A DNA stretch of 64,000 bases, taken from positions 310,001 through 374,000 of the forward strand of contig NZ_WUMN01000004.1 in assembly GCF_009826935.1 (NCBI RefSeq). The letters are read 5' to 3'. Positions 35,444 through 44,705 of this stretch are shown here, piece after piece. Below the pieces are notes generated by a model. The model was not told where the DNA came from. It saw only the letters and a list, made by a program, of their open reading frames with translations, and did not search any database. This DNA is from Flavobacterium sp. Sd200. GTDB lineage: Bacteria > Bacteroidota > Bacteroidia > Flavobacteriales > Flavobacteriaceae. Within the stretch, counting starts at the first letter, position 1, and every line of letters starts with the position of its first letter. The translations under genes were made by a program, and so were the position numbers.

Positions 35444-35677
35444 TTATTCCGTTATAATTGTAACGTCTATTTCGGCAGCAGTATCTTTTCTAATGGCCAC
35501 ATGGCTGTCGTTAACGTTAATGTAAATAGGGTCGCCCAACGGCGCAATTTGCAACAATTCAACCTCATTGCCCGGCAGGCAGCCCATTTCCAGTAACTTT
35601 AGCGGAATAGCTTCTACGTTAAATTCGGTTATAATGGCGCGCTGGCCTTTTTTTAATGTTGCGAGTGTAGCCTTCAA
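35444..35677 (-). CDS. feoA: FeoA-domain protein
   Basis: 77 aa, SH3-like FeoA domain (LEMGCLPGNEVELLQ; GDPIYINVNDSHVAIRK). It interacts with FeoB in ferrous iron uptake. There is no ATG: the plausible start is TTG at 35675-35677, directly before KATLATLKKGQ. A weak start could keep FeoA below FeoB; that is only a suggestion. Confidence 0.92.
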   Translation of the reverse strand: MKATLATLKKGQRAIITEFNVEAIPLKLLEMGCLPGNEVELLQIAPLGDPIYINVNDSHVAIRKDTAAEIDVTIITE

Positions 35678-35703
35678 TGCTTATTTAGAATAAGTTTAGA
35701 TTG

Positions 35704-35736
35704 CAAAAGTAACTAATTATAATTTAAATGCGCCAA
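35704..35736 (-). promoter_or_regulatory. feo operon promoter
   Basis: On the minus strand, TTG (35734-35736), a 22-nt spacer and TACTTTTG (35704-35711), an exact TAnnTTTG box, 27 bases before the feoA TTG start. Confidence 0.7.
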
Positions 35737-35774
35737 TTTTTCTTTTTCAAACATTGTGTTTGTGTTATAATTAT

Positions 35775-37079
35775 TTAAGCATTTTGTTCAGGAAAGCGCA
35801 CTGTAAAGCTATGCTGGCCGTTAAAGCTGTAGCTTACAGTAAGTTTGTAGCTGTTTACAATAGACTGCACTATCGATAATCCTAAACCTGTAGATTGCTC
35901 GTTGTCAGAATTTCTGTAAAAGCGGTCAAATACCTGGGCTTTATCAAGAGGTTTATTATTACCGGTGTTTTGTATGGTAAAGCTTTTACTATTGAGGGTT
36001 ATTACTATCGACCCGCCTTTATGGTTATGTACCATAGCATTTTTTAAAAGATTGGTTAAGAGTGTTAACGCCAAACCTTTATTCATTTTATATTCTAGCT
36101 GCGCTTCTTCAAGAATATCAATTTTAATTTCTTTATACTCTGCAATGTCAGCAAGATCTTCGGCAAGCTGAGCAGCAAGGCTGTTAAAATTTACGATTTC
36201 TTCATCAGCATACTGTCTGTTCTCTATTTTAGAAAGCAGCAGCAGTGATTTGTTTAAGCGTACCAATCGGTTAAGGGTATCGCTCACTTTGCCAATTTCA
36301 GCCATTTGCTCGTCGGGTAGGTTACTGCTTTCGGCAAACAGTTCAAGTTTGTTAAGGCTAATAGCTAAAGGGGTTTGCAATTCGTGCGATGCATTTTCTA
36401 TAAACTGTTTCTGGCTGGCATAGATGGTTTCGTTGCGGTGCAGCAGGTCTTCGAGTTCGCGGCCCAATACTTCAAATTCCGAAACATGCGATTGTGGTGC
36501 CTCAAAACTTTTACCTGTGCCTAATTTATAATTTTTGAGCTTATCCAAAAGCTGATAAAAAGATTTCCATACCCTTCGCAATACAAAACGGTTGAGTAGC
36601 GCAATGCTTACTACCAGCATAATGTATAGTGCCACAAGTGCTGTTAGCAGGTCTTCCAGCAATTCGTCTTCTTCTACCATGCTGGCGCGAATGGTTAGTT
36701 TATGCGGATTGCCTTGAGCATCGTTAAATACTGTTTCGAGCAGTCGTATGGGTTCATCATCATCATCATACTCCATAAATTCAAACGTGCTGGTAAACTT
36801 ATTTGAGAAATCATAAGTACCTTTAGGCAGGGGCTCTATTTTAAACTGATTAATGCCAAATTCGGGTGTGTTGAGTATTGCAGGATTGGCAAAGGCTTCG
36901 CGCTCTATAAGTATTTTGGAGTTTTTAAGCCCATCGTCTATATTATCATAAACCTCTTCTAAAATAATAGCATAAAACAGTCCTGCCCACAAAGCTATTA
37001 TAAACAGCAACGCCACCACTATATATTTTAGCGTGTAGTTTTGCAGCGAACTGGTTTTTTTGTCTTTTGGCTTATCCAT
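35775..37079 (-). CDS. sensor histidine kinase
   Basis: 434 aa. Two membrane helices (about 17-40 and 145-165) enclose a periplasmic sensor of about 100 residues. A HisKA helix contains the phospho-acceptor H232 (ENASHELQTPLAISLNKLELF), and the ATPase domain has LLTNLLKNAMVHN (N box) and STGLGLSIVQSIV (G box). It partners with the response regulator gene 36 bp upstream. The signal is unknown. The neighbouring feo operon has its own promoter, so a regulatory link is only a guess. Confidence 0.94.
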   Translation of the reverse strand: MDKPKDKKTSSLQNYTLKYIVVALLFIIALWAGLFYAIILEEVYDNIDDGLKNSKILIEREAFANPAILNTPEFGINQFKIEPLPKGTYDFSNKFTSTFEFMEYDDDDEPIRLLETVFNDAQGNPHKLTIRASMVEEDELLEDLLTALVALYIMLVVSIALLNRFVLRRVWKSFYQLLDKLKNYKLGTGKSFEAPQSHVSEFEVLGRELEDLLHRNETIYASQKQFIENASHELQTPLAISLNKLELFAESSNLPDEQMAEIGKVSDTLNRLVRLNKSLLLLSKIENRQYADEEIVNFNSLAAQLAEDLADIAEYKEIKIDILEEAQLEYKMNKGLALTLLTNLLKNAMVHNHKGGSIVITLNSKSFTIQNTGNNKPLDKAQVFDRFYRNSDNEQSTGLGLSIVQSIVNSYKLTVSYSFNGQHSFTVRFPEQNA

Positions 37080-37100
37080 ATTTTTCGTTAGAGTGAGAAT

Positions 37101-37125
37101 TCCCCCTTCGGGGGGTTAGGGGGCA
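37101..37125. repeat. CCCCC(TTC)GGGGG-type dispersed repeat containing a stop codon
   Basis: CCCCCTTCGGGGGGTTAGGG begins at 37102; its hairpin is CCCCC-TTCG-GGGGG. It fills most of the 36-bp gap between regulator and kinase genes. The regulator stop codon (TAA on the minus strand, 37116-37118) and its last codons lie inside it. Confidence 0.65.
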
Positions 37126-37793
37126 GTCATTTTATAACCCATACCATATACCGCAGTAATATCCGTTTCCGCGCCTGCATCTTTAAGCTTTTTGCGTAGG
37201 TTTTTTATTTGGGAATATACAAAGTCAAGATTATCAGCCTGGTCTATATAATCGCCCCAAACCGATTCTGCTAAGGCAGTTTTATTAACCAACCGATTAG
37301 GATTGATCATAAAATAATAGAGCAGGTCAAATTCTTTCCTGTTTAATGCAAGGTCTGTACCATCTACAGTAACTGTGCGCATTTCAGGAGATAGTTTTAT
37401 ATTGCCCAGTGTAACAAAGGTATCACCATTGTGATTTTTTCGTCGTATGGCCGATTTTATCCTGGCGTGCAACTCGGCTAAATGAAAAGGTTTGGCAAGA
37501 TAATCGTCAGCACCAAGGTCAAGGCCAATAACCTTATCGTCTACACTGTCTTTGGCAGAAATAATTATAACGGCTTCTTTTTTATTGAGGCTTTTAAGTT
37601 CGCGTACCAAATTTAATCCGCTGCCGTTAGGGAGCATAATGTCTATAAGCACACAGTCGTAATCATAAGAACCTATTTTGTCTATACCACTTGTATAATC
37701 GTGAGCGGTTTCTACAATATACTTTTCTTTTTCAAGCGATTCTCTAATTACCTCCCTAAGCCTTTGCTCGTCTTCCACAATAAGGATCTTCAT
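37116..37793 (-). CDS. OmpR/PhoB-family response regulator
   Basis: 225 aa. A receiver domain (1-115) has acidic residues VEDEQ, phospho-acceptor D51 (LIDIMLP) and K102-region DDYLAKPF. A winged-helix DNA-binding domain (about 130-225) contains LNRKEFDLLYYFM and VYSQIKNLRKKL. It is cognate to the histidine kinase gene downstream. Its final codons (Ala-Pro-stop) are contributed by a dispersed repeat, so the C-terminal few residues may differ from orthologues. Confidence 0.95.
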   Translation of the reverse strand: MKILIVEDEQRLREVIRESLEKEKYIVETAHDYTSGIDKIGSYDYDCVLIDIMLPNGSGLNLVRELKSLNKKEAVIIISAKDSVDDKVIGLDLGADDYLAKPFHLAELHARIKSAIRRKNHNGDTFVTLGNIKLSPEMRTVTVDGTDLALNRKEFDLLYYFMINPNRLVNKTALAESVWGDYIDQADNLDFVYSQIKNLRKKLKDAGAETDITAVYGMGYKMTAP

Positions 37794-37884
37794 TGCTGTA
37801 CTTTTTAGCGTATATCAAATATACCAATTAACGCAGCAAGAAAAACCTTCATTCTGGAAACATTTGGGAACGATTTTATTTTGG

Positions 37885-37933
37885 ACACGAATTATACAAA
37901 TCTTAGCTAATTTCATTTGTCAATGATTCGTGT
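37885..37933. repeat. palindromic repeat in the gap before the response regulator gene
   Basis: ACACGAAT (37885-37892) with ATTCGTGT (37926-37933), plus inner ACAAAT/ATTTGT pairing. It lies between the peptide-binding protein gene and the response regulator gene on the same strand and could act as a terminator hairpin, though no long T-run follows. Confidence 0.5.
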
Positions 37934-37949
37934 AATTTGGTGCAAAAAA

Positions 37950-39551
37950 TTAATCCTTCTTTGTATGTTTCAATACCAATAAATTCAATGGATTGATACC
38001 TAAACCCATAACATTGCTGCGGGTAAATCGCGAAGCCTTGTCATAAAACAGCGGCACAACAGGAGCTTCTTCCATTACAAGAGCATCCATTTTTTTGTAG
38101 AGTTCCTGGCGTTTGGTGTCGTCGGTTTCAAGAAAAGCGGCCTCATAAAGCCTGTCAAATTCAGGATTGCTGAAATGCGTATAATTAGGCCCACCCGGCG
38201 AAAAATTCTTGCTGTAAAAAAGCGAAAGGTAGTTTTCGGCATCGGGGTAGTCGGCAATCCAGCTGGCCTTAAAAAAGCCAACCTTTCCGTTAGATATAGA
38301 CTGTGTTAATGTACTTGGCGGGTTAACATCTACCTGAATATTAAGCCCTAATTTTTGCCACTCGCGCTGCAAATATTCGGCAATATCAAGATACGATGCA
38401 CTGGTGCTAAGCTGTATCGCCGGGTTGTTGTCTCCGGTTTGTTTTTTGTATCCTGCGATAAGCTCACGGGCTTTTACAGGATTATAATCATAGCCCTTTG
38501 CGCCAAAGCCGGGCAGTCCGTTAGGTATCATGCCTCCGGTAGCAGCCGTGCCCCTACCGTTGCGCAAAAACAATATCATTTTTGCACGGTCAAACCCGTA
38601 GTTGAGTGCCTGACGGATGCGTTTGTCCTTAACCGCTTTATCAGCACCGTCGAGCCTGAAACCCAGGTATTCGGTGTTAAGGTATGGCCCGGTGATCATT
38701 TTCACATCTTTACTGTACTTTGGAGCCAATTCACCTTTTGGGGTAAGAATTTCATCTTTATATGACGGGTCTAAACCCGAAACAAAATCCAGTTTTCCCT
38801 GTACGAACTGTAAAAATCCACTTTGCTTATCGGGTAAAAAAGTAATGGCAACCGCTTCAAGATAGGGGAGTTGTACACCTTTATCGTCCTTTTCAAAGTA
38901 GAGCGGGTTTTTGCGCAGTACCAGTTTTACATTCTCTTCCCAAATTTTAAATTGGAAGGGGCCAGTGCCAACAGGGTTTGCCCTAAAGTCATACCCGGGT
39001 TTGTCGAACGCTTCGTGCGGCACTACCGATGCATATTTCATGGTCAGCAGCCCTAAAAAAGCAGGAAAGGTTTTGTTCAGTTTAATCTGGAAAACCGAAT
39101 CGTTAACGGCCTCGAACTTTTCAACACTTTGCAGTATCCAACGGCCAGGAGCTGCAATTTTTTCGTCGAGCAGGCGGTTTAAACTATATGTAAAATCAGA
39201 AGCTACCACGGTTCGGGTACTGTCTTTACCAAAGAGGATATTTTTATGGAAATAGACATCCTTTCGGAGGTTGAAGGTGTAGGTTTTACCATCTGGGGAA
39301 ACAGTCCACGAACGGGCAATATCGGGTTTAATGTGCAGGCTGTCGTCAAGTTGCACAAGGCCGTTAAAAAGCTGGTTACATACCCAAATAGAAGGTCTTA
39401 TCTTGGCAAATGCCGGATCGAGAGAGTTAACGGCGGCGTTTTCATTATATCTAAATACCAATACATCTTTGTTTTCCTCTTCTTTTTTTGAACAGGAAAC
39501 AAAAAGTAACAAAAATGAGATAGAATACAGATATTTTAAAAATAAACGCAT
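37950..39551 (-). CDS. peptide/oligopeptide ABC-type substrate-binding lipoprotein (SBP family 5)
   Basis: 533 aa. The lipoprotein signal ends at LLFVSC (C20). The SBP_bac_5 fold is recognisable from ARSWTVSPDGKTYTFNLRKDV, NPVGTGPFQFKIWEENVKLVLRKNP, RIRQALNYGFDRAKMI and LFYSKNFSPGG. The DppA/OppA family binds peptides for ABC import. No ABC permease or ATPase gene is adjacent, so its transporter must be encoded elsewhere, or it acts as a stand-alone binder. Confidence 0.92.
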   Translation of the reverse strand: MRLFLKYLYSISFLLLFVSCSKKEEENKDVLVFRYNENAAVNSLDPAFAKIRPSIWVCNQLFNGLVQLDDSLHIKPDIARSWTVSPDGKTYTFNLRKDVYFHKNILFGKDSTRTVVASDFTYSLNRLLDEKIAAPGRWILQSVEKFEAVNDSVFQIKLNKTFPAFLGLLTMKYASVVPHEAFDKPGYDFRANPVGTGPFQFKIWEENVKLVLRKNPLYFEKDDKGVQLPYLEAVAITFLPDKQSGFLQFVQGKLDFVSGLDPSYKDEILTPKGELAPKYSKDVKMITGPYLNTEYLGFRLDGADKAVKDKRIRQALNYGFDRAKMILFLRNGRGTAATGGMIPNGLPGFGAKGYDYNPVKARELIAGYKKQTGDNNPAIQLSTSASYLDIAEYLQREWQKLGLNIQVDVNPPSTLTQSISNGKVGFFKASWIADYPDAENYLSLFYSKNFSPGGPNYTHFSNPEFDRLYEAAFLETDDTKRQELYKKMDALVMEEAPVVPLFYDKASRFTRSNVMGLGINPLNLLVLKHTKKD

Positions 39552-39788
39552 GTGGTTTTAAGAATATAACGATTGGTGGTTTTTTTGATTTTTTTATTGA
39601 CGATTATTTAAAACATTCTATTTTACGTGTGTAAAACGGCGTATTTGGATTTGTTTCTAAATAATGGTGTTGTTGTTTTAACATTTGTTATGTAAATTTT
39701 TCATAATTTAACCGCCCGCTTTTACAAATAGCTTTTATATATGCGGTTGCGGTATAAAGGTATTGTATTTAGGATAAATAATGAAGTA

Positions 39789-42700
39789 ATGGAAAAATTA
39801 ATGAAGAACGGACAGCAAGGGCTATATAATCCCGACCATGAGCACGACGCCTGTGGTATAGGGCTCGTGGCTAATATAAAAGGACGAAAATCGCATCAGA
39901 ACATATCAGATGCTTTAACCATATTAGAAAATTTAGAGCACCGTGGTGCGTGTGGCTGTGAAGATAACACAGGAGATGGAGCAGGTATATCGTTTCAGGT
40001 ACCCCATGAATTTCTGGTAAGCGAGTGTGTAAAAATTGGCATCCGTCTGCCTGAGGCCGGGTATTATGGCGTGGGCATGGTTTTCTTTCCTAAAGGGAAG
40101 GACTTTAACGAAGAGTGTAAAGAAATATTTGGCAGCGCAGCCGAGCAGTTGGGACTTGATATTTTAGGTTACCGTAAAGTTCCGGTAAACCGCCACGACA
40201 TTGGTGACACAGCCCTGAGCGTAGAGCCAGAAATTGAACAGGTGTTTGTAAAACGCCCTGAGAGCATGGTAACAGCTATTGAGTTTGAACGCAAACTTTT
40301 TGTACTACGCAATTATGCATCGCATACTATAAACAGTACCATACGTAAAAATGAAACAGGTTTTTATATAGCCTCACTTTCGGCGGCTACCATAATATAT
40401 AAGGGGCAGCTTACCAGCAATCAGGTGCGCCGTTATTTTCCCGACCTGCAAAACAAAAGGCTTACAAGTGCCTATGCCTTGGTGCATTCGCGTTTTGCAA
40501 CCAATACATTTCCGTCATGGGCATTGGCTCAGCCATTTAGGTACATAGCCCACAATGGCGAAATAAATACGCTACAGGGTAACCTTAACTGGTTGCGTAC
40601 TAACGAGCAGCGTTTTGCATCGCCCCACTTTACGCGTGAGGAGTTTGATATGCTCCTGCCGCTGGTACCGGGTAAACAGTCAGACTCTGCCAGCCTTGAT
40701 AATATGGTCGAAATGCTCATGCTTTCGGGGCGTTCGTTGCCACACGTATTAATGATGCTTGTACCCGAGGCCTGGGACGGTAATGAGGCCCTCGACTCTG
40801 TACAAAAAGCCTTTTACGAATACCATTCGTGCTTAATGGAACCGTGGGACGGCCCGGCAGCCATTTGTTTTAGCGATGGCAAAACTATTGGTGCCACATT
40901 AGACCGTAACGGTCTTCGACCAATACGCTACAGCATTACAGCTGATGGGCGCATGATACTGGCATCTGAAACAGGTGTGTTAGGTTTACATGCCTCGCAG
41001 GTGGTAAAAAAAGGCAGGCTCCGTCCGGGCAAAATGCTCGTGATAGATTTGGAACAGGGAAAAATTATCTTTAATGATGAGCTTAAAAAGGAAATATGCT
41101 CGCAGCAGCCGTATGCAGAATGGCTTGAAAAATACAAGATAACCCTGGGTAAAGTGCCCGAGCCGCGTACTACATTTACAGCACTGGCACACGACCAGGT
41201 ATTTAAATACCAAAAGGCTTTTGGCTATACTACCGAAGCCATAGAAGATATAATAATGCCAATGGCTCTAAGTGGCAAAGAGCCCGTAGGCTCGATGGGT
41301 ACTGATACGCCTTTGGCCGTATTGAGTAAAGAACCGCAACACCTCAGCAGTTACTTTAAACAATTGTTTGCTCAGGTTACCAATCCGCCCATAGACCCTA
41401 TACGCGAAAAGCTCGTAATGTCTTTAGCAAGTTTTGCAGGAACAAGCGGTAACATACTCGAAGAAGATCCTCTGGCTGCGCACTGTATTGTGCTGCGCCA
41501 TCCTATATTAGATAACTATTATTTGGAAAAAATACGCAGTGTAGATACGGGCACTTTTCAGAGCAAGACCATTCAGTGTTATTTTAGGGCAGATGGCAGC
41601 CCCGATGCACTTAAAAAAGCACTTGACCGTGTGTGCCGCTATGCTGTAGATGCAGTGGAAGACGGTTACCGTATGCTCATCCTTCAGGACAGGGCTATAG
41701 ACAGCCGTCATGCACCTATACCATCATTACTCTCTGCATCTGCAGTGCACCACCACCTCATCCGTAAAGGATTGAGGGGGGAGGTAGGTATTATTGTAGA
41801 AGCCGGAGATGTTTGGGAAGTGCAGCATGCGGCCTGTCTTATTGCTTTTGGAGCCACGGCTATTAATCCCTACATGGCTTTTGCCACCATACGCGATCGT
41901 ATTGCCGAAGAATTGAGCGATACATCATTGTCGGTGGATGAATTAAAAGATAACTACATCGCTGCGCTGAACGGAGGATTGTTAAAGGTATTCTCTAAAA
42001 TGGGTATATCTACATTCCAGTCTTATCAGGGAGCGCAAATATTCGAAATACTCGGTCTTAATCGCGAAGTGGTAAACCAGTATTTTACAGGGGCTACCTC
42101 TAACATAGAAGGACTTGGGCTTGATGATATTGCCGAAGAAGCCCTAATAAAACACCGCTTTGCTTTCAGTACTAAACAAATCCCGTCAGACAGGCTGCCT
42201 GTGGGCGGCGAACTGCAATGGAAACGAAAAGGGGAGTTTCACCTCTTCAATCCGCAAACCATACATTTATTGCAGCTTTCAACCCGTACTAACGATTACG
42301 ACCTGTTTAAAAAATACTCCAAATTGGTTAACGAGCAGGGCGAAAAAGCCTGTACGCTGCGAAGCCTGCTTACTTTCGATAAAAAACAAAAATCAATTTC
42401 TATAGATGAGGTAGAACCTGCCGAAAACATATACAGGCGTTTTTCCACCGGAGCTATGAGCTTTGGCTCTATCTCTTGGGAAGCCCATACTACTTTGGCA
42501 TTGGGTATGAACAAACTGGGTGCAAAAAGCAATACCGGTGAGGGTGGCGAAGACGAAGCACGTTATGAAATTGCCGAAGACGGCAGCAGTATGCGCAGTT
42601 CGATTAAACAGGTGGCAAGCGGGCGTTTTGGCGTTACCAGCCGCTACCTTACCGAGGCCGATGAACTACAGATAAAAATGGCTCAGGGTGCAAAACCAGG

Positions 42701-44318
42701 TGAAGGCGGACAGCTGCCCGGCGAAAAGGTAGACGACTGGATAGGCCGCACGCGCCACGCCACACCGGGGGTTGGATTAATTTCTCCGCCACCGCACCAT
42801 GATATTTATTCTATCGAAGATTTGGCACAGCTTATTTTCGACCTTAAAAATGCCAACCGCAAGGCACGTATCAGTGTCAAGCTTGTAAGCAAGGCAGGTG
42901 TGGGTACCATAGCATCGGGGGTTACAAAGGCTAAGGCCGATGTGGTGTTGGTATCCGGTTTTGACGGAGGTACGGGTGCATCGCCCCTAAGCTCGGTAAA
43001 ACATGCCGGGCTGCCGTGGGAACTTGGCCTTGCCGAAACCCATCAAACCCTGATTAAAAATAAACTGCGCAGCCGCGTGGTGGTTCAGGCCGACGGGCAA
43101 ATGAAAACCGGCCGCGACATTGCCATTGCGGCACTTTTAGGTGCCGAAGAATGGGGTGTGGCTACGGCTGCCCTTGTGGTGGAAGGCTGTGTGCTGATGC
43201 GCAAATGCCACCTTAATACCTGCCCCGTAGGCGTTGCCACACAGGATAAAGAACTGCGCAACCGCTTTACCGGCGAGGTAGACCATGTGGTAAACCTGTT
43301 TAAATTTATTACCGAAGAGCTGCGCGAAATTATGGCCGAGCTTGGCTTTAGGACCATTGATGAAATGATAGGCCAGAGCGACAACCTGAAACAGCGCGAT
43401 GATATTGAGTTTTGGAAACATAAAAATATAGACCTATCGCGTGTGTTGTACAAAGAACCGAACCCGGATAATGTAAGCCTGTTTTGTACTGAAGAGCAGG
43501 ACCATGGGCTAAGCGATATATTAGACTGGCAGCTGCTTGAAAAGGCACAGCCTGCCCTGCAAAACGGCCAAAAAGTGGAAGCCGTATTTAAAATTAAAAA
43601 TACCGACAGGGCAGTGGGAACGCTGCTAAGCAACGAAATTACCAAGCTGTATAAAAGCGACGGACTGCCGCAGGACACGCTTAACTTCCAGTTTTATGGT
43701 GCCGCCGGGCAAAGCTTTGGCGCATTTGCCACTAAAGGCTTAACCATGCGTGTAGAGGGCGATGCCAACGATTATTTTGGCAAGGGCCTTAGCGGTGCAA
43801 AACTGGTTATCTGTCCGCCGCAAAATGCAGGCTTTAAGCCCGAGGCCAACAGTGTTGTGGGCAACGTGGTGCTGTATGGCGCAACCAGTGGCGAAGCCTA
43901 TATATATGGGCGTGCAGGAGAGCGTTTTGCCGTGCGAAACTCGGGTGCAACGGTGGTTGTTGAGGGTATTGGCGACCATGGTTGCGAGTACATGACCGGC
44001 GGCAGGGTAGTGGTGCTGGGTAAAATAGGCCGCAACTTTGGTGCAGGTATGAGCGGGGGTATCGCATTTATATATGATGTTTATAAAGACTTTGCCGAAC
44101 GCTGTAACCCCGAAATGATAGACTTGGAGCAGTGCAATGATGCCGACCGCGAAGAGCTTTTCGGCCTGTTGCAAAAACATTTGGAATATACGGGCAGTGC
44201 CACGGCTAATTTTATCCTTAAAGATTTTGATAACCAACTGGACAACTTTGTGAAGGTATTTCCTAAAGATTATAAAAAGGCATTGCAGAGGCTGGAGGAA
44301 GCGAAGAAGGAGTATTAG
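39789..44318 (+). CDS. gltB: glutamate synthase large subunit
   Basis: 1509 aa from the ATG at 39789; an in-frame ATG at 39741 would add 16 unlikely residues. It makes two glutamates from glutamine and 2-oxoglutarate. A class II glutamine amidotransferase (about 22-420) begins after a short propeptide, with C22 in DACGIG as the expected processed N-terminal nucleophile. Then come a central domain, an FMN-binding synthase domain (SFGSISWEAH, GEGGEDEAR) with a 3Fe-4S cysteine motif C-x5-C-x4-C (CVLMRKCHLNTC), and the C-terminal GXGXG beta-helix. gltD follows after 387 bp filled with repeats. Confidence 0.97.
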   Translation: MEKLMKNGQQGLYNPDHEHDACGIGLVANIKGRKSHQNISDALTILENLEHRGACGCEDNTGDGAGISFQVPHEFLVSECVKIGIRLPEAGYYGVGMVFFPKGKDFNEECKEIFGSAAEQLGLDILGYRKVPVNRHDIGDTALSVEPEIEQVFVKRPESMVTAIEFERKLFVLRNYASHTINSTIRKNETGFYIASLSAATIIYKGQLTSNQVRRYFPDLQNKRLTSAYALVHSRFATNTFPSWALAQPFRYIAHNGEINTLQGNLNWLRTNEQRFASPHFTREEFDMLLPLVPGKQSDSASLDNMVEMLMLSGRSLPHVLMMLVPEAWDGNEALDSVQKAFYEYHSCLMEPWDGPAAICFSDGKTIGATLDRNGLRPIRYSITADGRMILASETGVLGLHASQVVKKGRLRPGKMLVIDLEQGKIIFNDELKKEICSQQPYAEWLEKYKITLGKVPEPRTTFTALAHDQVFKYQKAFGYTTEAIEDIIMPMALSGKEPVGSMGTDTPLAVLSKEPQHLSSYFKQLFAQVTNPPIDPIREKLVMSLASFAGTSGNILEEDPLAAHCIVLRHPILDNYYLEKIRSVDTGTFQSKTIQCYFRADGSPDALKKALDRVCRYAVDAVEDGYRMLILQDRAIDSRHAPIPSLLSASAVHHHLIRKGLRGEVGIIVEAGDVWEVQHAACLIAFGATAINPYMAFATIRDRIAEELSDTSLSVDELKDNYIAALNGGLLKVFSKMGISTFQSYQGAQIFEILGLNREVVNQYFTGATSNIEGLGLDDIAEEALIKHRFAFSTKQIPSDRLPVGGELQWKRKGEFHLFNPQTIHLLQLSTRTNDYDLFKKYSKLVNEQGEKACTLRSLLTFDKKQKSISIDEVEPAENIYRRFSTGAMSFGSISWEAHTTLALGMNKLGAKSNTGEGGEDEARYEIAEDGSSMRSSIKQVASGRFGVTSRYLTEADELQIKMAQGAKPGEGGQLPGEKVDDWIGRTRHATPGVGLISPPPHHDIYSIEDLAQLIFDLKNANRKARISVKLVSKAGVGTIASGVTKAKADVVLVSGFDGGTGASPLSSVKHAGLPWELGLAETHQTLIKNKLRSRVVVQADGQMKTGRDIAIAALLGAEEWGVATAALVVEGCVLMRKCHLNTCPVGVATQDKELRNRFTGEVDHVVNLFKFITEELREIMAELGFRTIDEMIGQSDNLKQRDDIEFWKHKNIDLSRVLYKEPNPDNVSLFCTEEQDHGLSDILDWQLLEKAQPALQNGQKVEAVFKIKNTDRAVGTLLSNEITKLYKSDGLPQDTLNFQFYGAAGQSFGAFATKGLTMRVEGDANDYFGKGLSGAKLVICPPQNAGFKPEANSVVGNVVLYGATSGEAYIYGRAGERFAVRNSGATVVVEGIGDHGCEYMTGGRVVVLGKIGRNFGAGMSGGIAFIYDVYKDFAERCNPEMIDLEQCNDADREELFGLLQKHLEYTGSATANFILKDFDNQLDNFVKVFPKDYKKALQRLEEAKKEY

Positions 44319-44705
44319 GTACAAAGTATCAAGTATTAAGTATTAAGATGGGAGTTGACCTCCTGCAAGGTTTTAAAACATGAGGGTTCGGAAGATAATT
44401 AAAGTGTCATTTTCATTTGTGTAGAAAGTAAGTCCCGGAGGGACGAAATGTTTATAGTAAAGAAACAGAGCGATTTTTTTAAGCCCCGGAGGGGCGACAT
44501 GTTATTTTTACATGCCGCTTCTACGAAGCTCACAGAAATCCCGTACTTTTTTCTATAAACATGTCGCTCCTAACGGAGCTAAAAACATATTGTTTTCGTT
44601 TTCCGAAAACCTGTGTTTTTAAAACCTTGTAGGTATATAATAATTGGTTAAATTAAACCTACAAGGTTTTAAAAACCTTGCAGGTTAGGTAAGAAAGAAG
44701 AAATA
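44319..44705. repeat. repeat cluster between gltB and gltD
   Basis: The 387-bp gap has no gene. In order: AAGTATT-type direct repeats just after the gltB stop (about 44324-44347); a half copy of the CCTGCAAGGTTTT element (44362-44378); two direct copies of a CCCGGAGGG(G/A)CGA(A/C)ATG unit (44431-44456 and 44482-44510) and one inverted, diverged copy (44554-44586); a decayed (44610-44634) and a nearly perfect (44657-44686) copy of the ACCTGCAAGGT palindrome. Confidence 0.75.
44657..44686. repeat. ACCTGCAAGGT-type palindrome upstream of gltD
   Basis: AACCTACAAGGTTTT pairs with AAAACCTTGCAGGTT (one G-T pair). It is the best-preserved copy in the gltB-gltD gap, ending 19 bases before the gltD start. 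Same family as 59424-59454 and 59496-59522. Confidence 0.75.

Noticed and set aside
39741-39788. Upstream ATG for gltB
   Set aside because: The 16 added residues do not fit the family; the ATG at 39789 places the catalytic Cys after a short propeptide as usual.
43834-44067. Possible REP or CRISPR-like short repeats in gltB
   Set aside because: No regular repeat-spacer spacing was found here or anywhere in the window, and no cas genes are present.
43085-44324. Long minus-strand frames opposite gltB (197, 194 and other aa)
   Set aside because: They are antisense to a well-supported enzyme domain, a usual effect of codon use on the coding strand, and have no recognisable content.
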